Source: an uncultured Alphaproteobacteria bacterium (GTDB taxonomy: Bacteria; Pseudomonadota; Alphaproteobacteria; Rhodobacterales; Rhodobacteraceae). Taken from it: a stretch of 53,158 bases of DNA. This document shows, piece after piece, positions 42,580-51,147 of the stretch. The stretch spans positions 1 to 53,158 of the forward strand of contig CACFNV010000005.1 of the NCBI GenBank assembly GCA_902567635.1, written 5' to 3'. The notes beneath the pieces are model-generated. The model saw nothing but the letters and a program-made list of their open reading frames with translations, was not told the DNA's origin and searched no databases. The stretch's first letter is position 1. The number at the start of each line of letters is the position of its first letter. The translations under genes and the position numbers were made by a program.

Positions 42580-44802
42580 ATGGATGATACAGAAAATAAT
42601 ACTAGGGAAGACCTCGCTAATGCTCTTCAAGATAGGTATTTGGTTTACGCTCTTTCTACTATCATGGATAGAGCGCTTCCTGATGCAAGAGATGGTCTGA
42701 AACCTGTTCATAGAAGAATTTTATACGCTATGAATAACCTAAAACTTAACCCGCAATCATCTTTTAGGAAGTGTTCCAAGATAGTCGGGGAAGTGATGGG
42801 AAATTTTCATCCTCACGGTGACAAGGCCATCTATGATGCGCTGGCCCGCTTAGCGCAGGAATTCAGTGTGAGATATCCTCTGATAGAGGGTCAAGGTAAT
42901 TTTGGAAATATAGATGGAGATAATCCGGCTGCCCAGAGATACACTGAAGCCAGGTTGTCAAACTACTCATCATATATGTTATTGGGTTTGGAAGAGGACT
43001 CCGTAGATTATAAGGATACATATGACAATTCTGACAAGGAGCCTATCGTTCTGCCAGCGAGTTTTCCTCAACTTTTGGCGAATGGCTCATCTGGAATAGC
43101 GGTTGGCATGGCGACTAGTGTTCCTCCACACAATTTAAGAGAGTTACTTAATGCAGCCAAATTTCTTATCGATAACCCAAATTGCTTGATTGAAGATCTT
43201 ACTCAGATAATTTTAGGTCCTGATTTTCCTACTGGCGGACTAATTTTAGATAATCAAGATAAAATCAATGAAATCTATCAGTCAGGAAAGGGAAGCTTGA
43301 GGCTTAGGTGCAGGGGTGAGGTAGAAAATCTATCACATGGCAATTGGCAGTTTATAATCTATGAGATACCTTTCCAGGTTCAAAAAGGGAAACTTATTGA
43401 AAAGATTGCTGATCTAATTTCAAGTAAGAAGTTAGCTGACGTTCAAAATGTCCGAGACGAGAGCTCAGATAGAGTCAGAATAGTTCTAGAACCAAGAACA
43501 AGGAAGGTAGACAAAGATAAGATGATGAGATCGCTGTACAAATTTACTGATCTCGAGACAAAAATTCCAATTAACTTGAATGTCCTAGTTGATGGTATAT
43601 CTCCTAAAACATGCGACCTAAAGGAACTTTTACAGGTATTTATTGAACATCAAAGACAAATTTTAACAAGGAGGTCAAACTTCAGACTCAAGAATATTGA
43701 TCGGCGTTTATACATTATAGAAGGATTGATACAAGCATATATTAATCTTGATAAAGTGATAAAAATTATCAGAGAAGAAGAGAATCCAAAAGCTATTTTA
43801 ATTCAAGAGTTCGAGTTGAGTGATTTGCAGGCCGAATCAATATTAAACCTTAGACTAAGAGCTCTGAGAAAACTTGATGAAGAAAGATTAATAAAAGAGC
43901 AACAGGATCTTATGAAAGAGCGAGAGGAATTAGAAGATTTATTAGAAAGCAAGAAGATACAGTGGAAGCATGTTAAAAGCCAACTCAAAAATACTGAAAC
44001 CAGTTTATCCGGTGATTCAAAAAATTGGGGAAGGCTAACGGATTTTCATTATGAAAGTGAAGATGAACTTGATTTAATCAATCAAGAAAATAACGATTAT
44101 TCTCCTGTAACAGTAGTGCTTTCGGAAAGTGGCTGGATTCGAGGTTATAAAGGACACAACATTTCCTCTGATTCATTTAGAATAAGAGATGGAGACAAGA
44201 TTAAATATTGTCTTGAGGTTACAAATAACCAGAAATTGGTTTTAATTACATCGGAAGGTAGATCTTACAACTTGTTTGTTGATCAGATTTCAAAAGAAAA
44301 GGGTTATGGTGAGCCTTTGAACATCTTGATAGGTATTAATGGTAGTTTCAAGGTAGTGAGTGTATTTAAGTTTGAATCAGATAAAAAGGGCCTAATTTTT
44401 TCAAAAAAAGGTTTAGGTTTTATAGTTGACTTTTCTTCTTTAACTAGCATGACTAAATCTGGTCGGCAGGTTTTTGAATTGGCTACTGATGATGAAGTTA
44501 TTGGGCTTTATGAGCTATTAGGAGAAAAAATAATTATTTTAAGTACTGAATATAAGCTATTAATTTTTCCACTTAGTGAAATTCCAACTTTGAAGAAAGG
44601 GAAGGGAGTTCGGCTACAAAGATATAGGGAAGAGAATACACTTGATATTACTTTTTTGGCAAAGGATGAAAATAAGCACCCAATTATGAGGCAGCTCGGT
44701 TTAAAAGATTTAGATGAGATTCAGAAATGGTATGGGAAAAGAGGTCAAGTTGGAAAACTTGCTACGAAGAAATTGATAAGAAAGAAAATCAGTCGATTTT
44801 GA
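42580..44802 (+). CDS. parC: DNA topoisomerase IV subunit A
   Basis: The DNA-cleaving subunit of topoisomerase IV, 740 residues. ALSTIMDRALPDARDGLKPVHRR is split across the start of the winged-helix domain, and the active tyrosine is Tyr121 in AAQRYTEARL. The tower and coiled-coil domains follow, and the C-terminal domain is a beta-pinwheel of repeats without a GyrA box, so ParC rather than GyrA. At the position of E. coli Ser80 it has Lys82 (HPHGDKAIYDA). parE is not in the window. The 137-base upstream gap is very AT-rich. Confidence 0.93.
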   Translation: MDDTENNTREDLANALQDRYLVYALSTIMDRALPDARDGLKPVHRRILYAMNNLKLNPQSSFRKCSKIVGEVMGNFHPHGDKAIYDALARLAQEFSVRYPLIEGQGNFGNIDGDNPAAQRYTEARLSNYSSYMLLGLEEDSVDYKDTYDNSDKEPIVLPASFPQLLANGSSGIAVGMATSVPPHNLRELLNAAKFLIDNPNCLIEDLTQIILGPDFPTGGLILDNQDKINEIYQSGKGSLRLRCRGEVENLSHGNWQFIIYEIPFQVQKGKLIEKIADLISSKKLADVQNVRDESSDRVRIVLEPRTRKVDKDKMMRSLYKFTDLETKIPINLNVLVDGISPKTCDLKELLQVFIEHQRQILTRRSNFRLKNIDRRLYIIEGLIQAYINLDKVIKIIREEENPKAILIQEFELSDLQAESILNLRLRALRKLDEERLIKEQQDLMKEREELEDLLESKKIQWKHVKSQLKNTETSLSGDSKNWGRLTDFHYESEDELDLINQENNDYSPVTVVLSESGWIRGYKGHNISSDSFRIRDGDKIKYCLEVTNNQKLVLITSEGRSYNLFVDQISKEKGYGEPLNILIGINGSFKVVSVFKFESDKKGLIFSKKGLGFIVDFSSLTSMTKSGRQVFELATDDEVIGLYELLGEKIIILSTEYKLLIFPLSEIPTLKKGKGVRLQRYREENTLDITFLAKDENKHPIMRQLGLKDLDEIQKWYGKRGQVGKLATKKLIRKKISRF

Positions 44803-45262
44803 GGTCAATTAATATTTTATTCAATAAACCATTGATGAGAATATGCTCTTTACCAGAGGGATAAAAAGATTTGGTGATCTCAATGAACTGAGAGATCACA
44901 ACTTTTATAGGAGTTTTGTTTTGAATTATTTCGGAGCTTGCCGCTCTTAATATGGCTCTCAAAGTAGGGTCAATTGTTTTTAGGTTCCAGTCGTTGTCAA
45001 AAGCTTTATTTATTGTTTTGTCTATAATCCTCTGATTAAATGATGCGCCCTCTATGATTTTTTCACAAAGGCTGTAGTTTGGCTTTATTATGGTAGAGCC
45101 CTCAAACTGTTCCTTTTGAAGTTTTTCTTTTAGCTCTCGTTTTATCTGATTAAAACTCTTGCCTGCTGCTTCCATCTGAAAAAGAGCTTGAACCGCAAAT
45201 AATCTAGAGGTGGTATTCTTATTTTCTTTTTCAGATTTTTTTTGCACTTCTTTTCTTTTCAT
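44789..45262 (-). CDS. nusB: Transcription antitermination factor NusB
   Basis: An all-helical factor of 157 residues that binds boxA with NusE. RLFAVQALFQMEAAG at the start and DPTLRAILRAASSEII, with PIKVVISQFIEITKSF, define the family; the highly basic first 18 residues are an extension. Its start overlaps the ribH 3' end by 32 bases. Its tail overlaps the convergent parC by 14 bases. It is last in the rib gene set, as in other alphaproteobacteria. Confidence 0.9.
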   Translation of the reverse strand: MKRKEVQKKSEKENKNTTSRLFAVQALFQMEAAGKSFNQIKRELKEKLQKEQFEGSTIIKPNYSLCEKIIEGASFNQRIIDKTINKAFDNDWNLKTIDPTLRAILRAASSEIIQNKTPIKVVISQFIEITKSFYPSGKEHILINGLLNKILIDLKID

Positions 45263-45713
45263 ATTCCTTTATTTTTAGCAACTGAAGCATAGCAATAGTT
45301 GCTTCACCGCCCTTGTTTTGACCTAAAGGATCTGCCCTCTCTTGTGCTTGACGCTCATTTTCTACAGTCAAAATGCAATTTCCTATACATAACCTTTGAA
45401 GCCCTAGTTTCGAAATTGCTCGAGCACTCTCCTCGCTAACAATTTCATAATGGGAAGTTTCTCCTCTAATAACACATCCGATGGCCACAAAACCGTCATA
45501 TTTATGCTCGAGAAGCTTTATAGCGGTAGGTATTTCTAGAGCTCCTGATACCTCTACAATACTTATCTCCATATCTAACTTTTCTAAGATTTCTGAGCAG
45601 CCTTGTATAAGGCTTTGTGTTATATCTTTATAGTATGTGGCTGCAACCAGACAAATGTTCGATTGATTATTTAGTACGGGAATTTTACCCAAGTCCGTTT
45701 TACTAGATATCAT
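45231..45713 (-). CDS. ribH: 6,7-dimethyl-8-ribityllumazine synthase
   Basis: Condenses the pyrimidine and butanone phosphate to lumazine, the riboflavin precursor. It has 160 residues. VEVSGALEIPTAIKLL, FVAIGCVIRGETSHYEIV and GNCILTVENERQAQERA are the conserved strands and loops, with the catalytic histidine in SHYE. It starts immediately after the ribB stop with no gap. The C-terminal tail is lysine-rich and overlaps nusB. Confidence 0.95.
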   Translation of the reverse strand: MISSKTDLGKIPVLNNQSNICLVAATYYKDITQSLIQGCSEILEKLDMEISIVEVSGALEIPTAIKLLEHKYDGFVAIGCVIRGETSHYEIVSEESARAISKLGLQRLCIGNCILTVENERQAQERADPLGQNKGGEATIAMLQLLKIKEYEKKRSAKKI

Positions 45714-46793
45714 TTAAAAGCCTACCGTTGAAACTATTTCAAGCCCATAACCCTCAAGCCCAACAACTTTAGGTAACTTAGAGTTAGAAAGTAGTTTAAT
45801 TTTTTTAACACCTAAATTAGATAATATTTGAGCGCCGATACCATATTCTTTGAGAGTTTCAGTTTTCGTTTTTATCTCCTCTTTTTTTGAGATACCTGCA
45901 CCAAGAATTACTATTATTCCCCTTTTGTCTTTGATTATCTTTCCCATTGCTTTACCTATTTCATCGGTTCTTTCAGGCACTAGGCCTAATAAATCTCGAT
46001 ACAACTCAAGTTTGTGCATTCTAACAAGGACAGGATCAGCATCTTTCACATTTCCCATTTGCATAACAATGTGCTCAGATGAGTCTATTTCGTTTTTAAA
46101 CTTGGTAACTTTCCATTGTCCCCCATATATTGAGCTTAAATCTGAGCTTTCCATCTCCTTTATCAGATTATCATTTCTTCTACGATAAGATATCAGATCA
46201 GAAATTGTTCCTATTTTTAAATCGTGCTGCTTAGAAAATTTCTTCAGATCATCAAGTCTTGCCATACTGCCATCTTCGTTCATGATTTCACAAATTACCC
46301 CGGAAGGATTTAATCCTGCAAGACGAGAAATGTCGACAGCGGCCTCAGTATGGCCCGCTCTAACTAAAACCCCTCCATCTCTTGCTCTAAGAGGGAATAC
46401 ATGCCCGGGAGTAGCAATATCCTCACTTAGTACTTGCGGGTTTATAGCAACGGATATGGTTTTTGCTCTATCTTTCGCAGATATACCTGTAGTAACTCCT
46501 TCTCTAGACTCGATTGAAACTGTGAAAGCTGTTTCATGTCGAGATGAGTTGGTGGACGCCATTAACGGTATTTTTAATTTATTGATTTGTTCGGATGATA
46601 GAGCAAGGCATATCAGACCTCTACCATATGTCGCCATAAAGTTTATCGCGTTTGGTGTGGCCATCTGCCCTGGAATAATTAGATCACCTTCATTTTCTCT
46701 GTCTTCGTGATCTACAAGTATAAACATTTTGCCATTTCTAGCATCTTCAATAATATGTTCAATCGTAGACACATCCGAAGAGTAATCACTCAT
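45714..46793 (-). CDS. ribB: 3,4-dihydroxy-2-butanone-4-phosphate synthase with degenerate RibA-like domain
   Basis: A 359-residue fusion. Residues 1 to about 205 are a complete RibB domain: DHEDRENEGDLIIPGQM, SRHETAFTVSI, TPGHVFPLRARDGGV and HTEAAVDISRLAGL. Residues about 206-359 align with GTP cyclohydrolase II (VLVRMHKLELYRDLLGL, YGIGAQILSNLGVKKIKLLSN) but contain no cysteine, so the three zinc ligands are gone, and the RGIGL substrate segment is absent. It is therefore of the RibBX kind known from alphaproteobacteria and probably makes only the butanone phosphate. A separate ribA should exist elsewhere. Confidence 0.92.
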   Translation of the reverse strand: MSDYSSDVSTIEHIIEDARNGKMFILVDHEDRENEGDLIIPGQMATPNAINFMATYGRGLICLALSSEQINKLKIPLMASTNSSRHETAFTVSIESREGVTTGISAKDRAKTISVAINPQVLSEDIATPGHVFPLRARDGGVLVRAGHTEAAVDISRLAGLNPSGVICEIMNEDGSMARLDDLKKFSKQHDLKIGTISDLISYRRRNDNLIKEMESSDLSSIYGGQWKVTKFKNEIDSSEHIVMQMGNVKDADPVLVRMHKLELYRDLLGLVPERTDEIGKAMGKIIKDKRGIIVILGAGISKKEEIKTKTETLKEYGIGAQILSNLGVKKIKLLSNSKLPKVVGLEGYGLEIVSTVGF

Positions 46794-47412
46794 GATTTCT
46801 TTTCTCCGTTTTTAATATCTTATCGACATATCTCGCTAAGATATCAATTTCAATATTTACTTTTTCTTCCAGATTTATTGAACTCCAGTTCGTGTTTTTC
46901 TTTGTATGTGGGATAAAATTAACGTTAAAGTTTTTTTTGTTTACTTGGTTTACCGTCAATGAAGTTCCATTGATTGTGACTGATCCTTTTTGAGCAATAA
47001 ATTTAATTATTTGGTCACCTACTTCAAAAGTTACATCGGTACTGCCTTCAATATCTTTAATCTTATTGATTATTCCAATTCCATCAATATGACCTGTTAC
47101 TATATGCCCTCCAAGTTCATCTCCAATCTTAAGTGCTCTCTCTAAATTTATTTTTTTTCCTTTAGACCAACCAAACTTACTATCGCCAATATTTGTTTTT
47201 GATACAGTTTCCTCAGAAACTTCAACTTTGAACCAATTATTATTTTTTTCTATTCCTCTATCTATAACTGTTAAACACACGCCATCGCAACTAATATAAC
47301 AACCAAGGTCGATTTCTTCCCATTTGTAGCTACAAAATATTTTTGCCTGAAAGTCTTTAACTTTTTTAAAGTCACTAACCAAACCTATATCAGATATGAT
47401 TCCGGTAAACAT
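46786..47412 (-). CDS. ribE: Riboflavin synthase (alpha chain)
   Basis: Dismutates two lumazines to riboflavin. ATG 47412 gives 208 residues starting MFTGIISDIG, the family start; the frame is open further upstream to 47445 but that overlaps ribD. Two lumazine-binding repeats are seen, each with a GDELGGHIVTGH-like or CDGVCLTV segment; SVTINGTSLTVN belongs to the second. It overlaps ribB by 8 bases. Confidence 0.95.
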   Translation of the reverse strand: MFTGIISDIGLVSDFKKVKDFQAKIFCSYKWEEIDLGCYISCDGVCLTVIDRGIEKNNNWFKVEVSEETVSKTNIGDSKFGWSKGKKINLERALKIGDELGGHIVTGHIDGIGIINKIKDIEGSTDVTFEVGDQIIKFIAQKGSVTINGTSLTVNQVNKKNFNVNFIPHTKKNTNWSSINLEEKVNIEIDILARYVDKILKTEKRNHE

Positions 47413-47417
47413 TTTAA

Positions 47418-48581
47418 TTAAGTCTCCTGTGTAGTTGGTTGCCAAACGGCCTCAATGTCATCTACCCAATTTTTGATATATTTCAATTTTAGTCTAGGGA
47501 AAGTCTTGATGCGAGTATTTACTGGAAGAAAATCATTAAAGGTAGGCATTGCCGTTCCATTTAAGATATTATTACCCCAAAAAATTATGATTTCATCAAA
47601 AAAAGCTTCTTTAATAAAACTAGTCCAAATTGAGCTACCACCCTCAACCAATAGCTTATTTATTCCCAAGCTACCGATTTTTAACAAAATTTCTGATATG
47701 TCTAGCTTTCCTTTTTTCTTCCCTATCTGTATCGGATTTAAACCGAGTTTTCTTATTTGGTTTATTTTCGCCTTATCGCAATTCTTTTTTGTGAAAACAT
47801 AAATTTTTTCTTTCTGATTAAATTTGATAATTTTTAATTTTTTGGAGTAAGGTATTGAGAGATTAGCATCCAAGATAAAGACAAATTTTTGTGGAATATT
47901 TTGATACTCTTCGCGTAAATTTAATCTGGGGTTATCACGCAAAACAGTTTTTTTCCCAACAAGTATTGCATCATGATTTGACCTGATCAACTGGACTTTT
48001 TTTCTTGATAAATCACCACTAATCCATTTGCTTTCACCTTTTATTGTTCCTATTTTTCCGTTTATAGATGATGCTATTTTTAAACTCACAAAAGGTTTAT
48101 TTTCTTTTTTTCTCTTTAGATAACCGCCCACGATATCCAACATTTCTTCTTTAAAGATTTTTGCATTTATGCAGTCAATTCCAGCGCTTTTAAGAATATT
48201 AGCTCCCTTACCTTGAGTTCTTTCGTCTGGATCCTTTAGAAGAAAAATAACTCTGTCTGCACCAAATTTTATTAGTTCTTTTGCACAAGAGGGAGTGGTA
48301 TCATCATGTGCACAAGGTTCAAGAGTGGTGTAAACGTTTATTTTTTCTTTCTTTTCAGATGTTTGATATAAATAATGCCTTTTTGCTTGCTCCATTGCCA
48401 CTATTTCTGCATGGGGCCTTCCATTTATGCTAGTACAACCTCTGCCAATTATCGTCTGGCCGTATGTAATCACGCACCCTACTGAAGGATTAGGTCCAGT
48501 TAACCCGATACCTCTTCTAGCTATGTTTAAAGCAATTTTTAATAAACGTGTATCGAAATTATTGATTTCAGAAGAGGTCAT
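47418..48581 (-). CDS. ribD: Bifunctional riboflavin deaminase/reductase
   Basis: Carries out the second and third pyrimidine steps of riboflavin synthesis. It has 387 residues: an N-terminal zinc deaminase (GRPHAEIVAMEQA; TLEPCAHDDTTPSCAKELI, with the HAE and PC...C ligands) and a C-terminal reductase (SLKIASSINGKI, LLVEGGSSIWTSF). The deaminase loop has CAHDDTTPSC where CSHxGRTPPC is more usual. It is 8 bases after nrdR and 5 before ribE, so one transcript. Confidence 0.94.
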   Translation of the reverse strand: MTSSEINNFDTRLLKIALNIARRGIGLTGPNPSVGCVITYGQTIIGRGCTSINGRPHAEIVAMEQAKRHYLYQTSEKKEKINVYTTLEPCAHDDTTPSCAKELIKFGADRVIFLLKDPDERTQGKGANILKSAGIDCINAKIFKEEMLDIVGGYLKRKKENKPFVSLKIASSINGKIGTIKGESKWISGDLSRKKVQLIRSNHDAILVGKKTVLRDNPRLNLREEYQNIPQKFVFILDANLSIPYSKKLKIIKFNQKEKIYVFTKKNCDKAKINQIRKLGLNPIQIGKKKGKLDISEILLKIGSLGINKLLVEGGSSIWTSFIKEAFFDEIIIFWGNNILNGTAMPTFNDFLPVNTRIKTFPRLKLKYIKNWVDDIEAVWQPTTQET

Positions 48582-48589
48582 TTTCTGAG

Positions 48590-49063
48590 TCAGTTATTAC
48601 TTGCTTCAATTTTTTTTGGGTGAAGTTCAGAAACAAAATCCTCAAAATCACCTAGCGCTTGAAAATTCTTATAGACACTTGCAAATCTTACATAAGCAAC
48701 CGTATCTATTCTGGCTAGGGTTTCCATAACTATTTTTCCTATTTTATCCGACTGAATGTCGCTATCGCCTAGACTTTCGAGCCTACGCACTATCCCTGTT
48801 ATCATTTGTTCAACTCTTTCAGGTTCAATAGGACGCTTTTGCAAAGCAATTCTTATAGATCTTTCAAGTTTATCTCTATCAAAGATTTCTCTTCTATTAT
48901 TCTTCTTAAGAACAAACAAATCTCTAAGTTGAACTCTTTCATAGGTCGTGAAACGCCCTGCACAGCCTGGACAATGACGTCTTCTTCTTATAGATATGTG
49001 GTCTTCAGACGGCCTGCTATCTTTAACCTGTGTATCGTTGTGACCGCAGAATGGGCATCTCAA
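48590..49063 (-). CDS. nrdR: Transcriptional repressor NrdR
   Basis: A zinc-ribbon/ATP-cone repressor of ribonucleotide reductase genes. It has 157 residues: zinc ribbon MRCPFCGH with CPGCAGRF, and an ATP cone ([20 protein letters not shown]). It leads the riboflavin gene set, as in many alphaproteobacteria, but the usual upstream glyA is replaced here by rpoD, whose end lies 87 bases away. No NrdR box pair was found in the nearby gaps. Confidence 0.95.
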   Translation of the reverse strand: MRCPFCGHNDTQVKDSRPSEDHISIRRRRHCPGCAGRFTTYERVQLRDLFVLKKNNRREIFDRDKLERSIRIALQKRPIEPERVEQMITGIVRRLESLGDSDIQSDKIGKIVMETLARIDTVAYVRFASVYKNFQALGDFEDFVSELHPKKIEASNN

Positions 49064-49150
49064 AGCATTCTCCTGTAAATTTTCTCAACCTAACTTCAAA
49101 TAATTATATACTTTTGAAGGGTTATTTCCAACAAGTTATGTGACTAAAGG

Positions 49151-51121
49151 TCATTGGTCCAAAAACGACCTCAGTTTTCTGCTACGGCTAGGATGTTTTA
49201 ATTTTCGCAAAGCCTTAGCTTCAATCTGTCTGATCCTTTCCCTTGTAACGCTGAACTGCTGGCCAACCTCTTCAAGAGTGTGATCGGTATTGACACCGAT
49301 ACCAAAACGCATTCTTAATACTCTCTCTTCCCTTGGTGTTAAACTGGCAAGAACTCGGGTTGTCGTTTCCTTTAAATTCCCCTGAATGGCATTATCAAGA
49401 GGAAGCAAAGCATTTTTGTCTTCTATAAAATCTCCCAATTGACTGTCCTCTTCGTCACCTATCGGCGTTTCTAGGCTGATGGGCTCTTTGGCAATTTTCA
49501 TAACTTTTCTGACTTTGTCTAATGGCATCTGCAGCTTTGAAGCTAACTCCTCAGGTGTTGGCTCCCTTCCAATTTCATGAAGCATTTGTCTTCCAGTTCG
49601 AACTAATTTATTAATTGTTTCGATCATGTGAACTGGAATTCTGATAGTTCTTGCTTGATCAGCGATTGACCTGGTTATAGCTTGTCTTATCCACCATGTT
49701 GCATAAGTTGAAAATTTGTAACCTCTGCGGTATTCAAATTTGTCCACTGCCTTCATTAGCCCAATGTTACCTTCTTGAATTAAGTCAAGAAATTGCAAGC
49801 CTCTGTTTGTATATTTCTTGGCAATAGAAATCACTAAACGAAGATTGGCCTCTACCATCTCTTTTTTTGCAATTCTGGCTTCATTCTCGCCTTTTTTTAC
49901 TTTTTGAACTATTCTTCTAAATTCCGCTATATCAACGTTTATTAGATTTCCAATTTTTGACATTTGACTTCTCAGGTCTTCTACTTCACTTTTGTGCTCA
50001 GAAGAAAAAATATTCCAACCCCTGGAACTGAGCTTGGAAACCTTTTCAAGCCATGATACTTCGAGTTCATGATCTTTGTATTCTTTAACAAATTCTTTTC
50101 TGTTTATTCGAGATGCATCTGCGATTTTAACCAGACTACTGTCTACATTCATAATAGCCTTATTTATACCATATAATTGATCTATAAGAGCCTCGATACG
50201 ATTGTTGTGAAAGTGCAGTGAATTAAGTTGTTGGACAATTATAAAACGCGCTTCTTGATATTTTTTTTCATCCTTAACTGAAAAACTTTTCTGCTTATTG
50301 ATGGTCGACTTCATCCTCTTATTTTGCAATTGCTTTAAAGCCTTATATTTATTATCAATTTCATCCAGAACGTTTAATACTTGTGGAGTAAGGGCTTGTT
50401 CCATTGCAGCCAAGGAGACATTAATTTCATCATCATCATCATCATCATCAGATTTTACTTCTGTCTGTTCTTCTGTCGGAGCTAAAACTTCATCATCTTT
50501 CTCTTGCTTTGAAGAGCTCTCGATATTTTTTTTGTATGAATCTAAATCATTCTCTACGGACTCTATTCCTTCTTGATCAGAAAATGTAGTTTCTAAATCT
50601 ATTACGTCACGTAACATGATTTCACCGTTAATTAGCTCATTCCGCCAGATGGTTATTGCTTGAAAAGTGAGAGGGCTTTCGCACAAGCCTGTAATCATTA
50701 TATTTCTGCCTGCCTCTATTCTTTTTGCTATTGCTATCTCACCTTCCCTCGAAAGAAGCTCTACTGAGCCCATTTCTCTCAGGTACATTCTTACGGGATC
50801 GTCGGTTCTGTCAAGATTCTCACCTTCCAGATTTGTTGCAACTAATTCTTTTGAAGAGGAAGTCTCGGGTTTTTCTTCTGATTCCTCTGACTCTTCAGTA
50901 TCAGAATCAGTATTTATTCCCATGTTTATGAGTTCCGTCATAAAATCTTCAATTTGATCAGATGATAAGCGCTCGTTTACTACTAACTCTTCTAATTCAT
51001 TAGGGGTTATGAACCCTTTAATTTTTGCTTTAGCTATAGCACTTTTTATTCTGTTTTCTGTATCATCTATTACAGCACTCTCTTGTTCTTTTTCACGAGC
51101 TTGATTTTCTTGCTTATTCAT
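49151..51121 (-). CDS. rpoD: RNA polymerase primary sigma factor (sigma-70)
   Basis: The housekeeping sigma factor, 656 residues. Region 1.1 ([11 protein letters not shown]), region 1.2 ([20 protein letters not shown]), a long non-conserved region with a run of seven aspartates, region 2 ([37 protein letters not shown]), region 3 ([12 protein letters not shown]) and region 4 ([30 protein letters not shown]) are all present. It starts 26 bases after dnaG on the same strand, the classic dnaG-rpoD pair. Confidence 0.97.
   Translation of the reverse strand: MNKQENQAREKEQESAVIDDTENRIKSAIAKAKIKGFITPNELEELVVNERLSSDQIEDFMTELINMGINTDSDTEESEESEEKPETSSSKELVATNLEGENLDRTDDPVRMYLREMGSVELLSREGEIAIAKRIEAGRNIMITGLCESPLTFQAITIWRNELINGEIMLRDVIDLETTFSDQEGIESVENDLDSYKKNIESSSKQEKDDEVLAPTEEQTEVKSDDDDDDDEINVSLAAMEQALTPQVLNVLDEIDNKYKALKQLQNKRMKSTINKQKSFSVKDEKKYQEARFIIVQQLNSLHFHNNRIEALIDQLYGINKAIMNVDSSLVKIADASRINRKEFVKEYKDHELEVSWLEKVSKLSSRGWNIFSSEHKSEVEDLRSQMSKIGNLINVDIAEFRRIVQKVKKGENEARIAKKEMVEANLRLVISIAKKYTNRGLQFLDLIQEGNIGLMKAVDKFEYRRGYKFSTYATWWIRQAITRSIADQARTIRIPVHMIETINKLVRTGRQMLHEIGREPTPEELASKLQMPLDKVRKVMKIAKEPISLETPIGDEEDSQLGDFIEDKNALLPLDNAIQGNLKETTTRVLASLTPREERVLRMRFGIGVNTDHTLEEVGQQFSVTRERIRQIEAKALRKLKHPSRSRKLRSFLDQ
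50427..50450 (-). repeat. Trinucleotide repeat encoding an aspartate run in rpoD
   Basis: Eight tandem CAT triplets on the plus strand (GAT-type codons on the coding strand) give seven consecutive Asp residues in the variable region between sigma regions 1.2 and 2. Such repeats can change length by slippage without breaking the frame. It is a short acidic spacer in a region of sigma-70 known to vary. Confidence 0.6.
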
Positions 51122-51147
51122 AAATCATTTTTCCTTAGCTATTTTTC

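Noticed and set aside
45714-46793. Fully bifunctional RibBA
   Set aside because: The GTP cyclohydrolase II part has no cysteine and lacks the zinc and substrate motifs.
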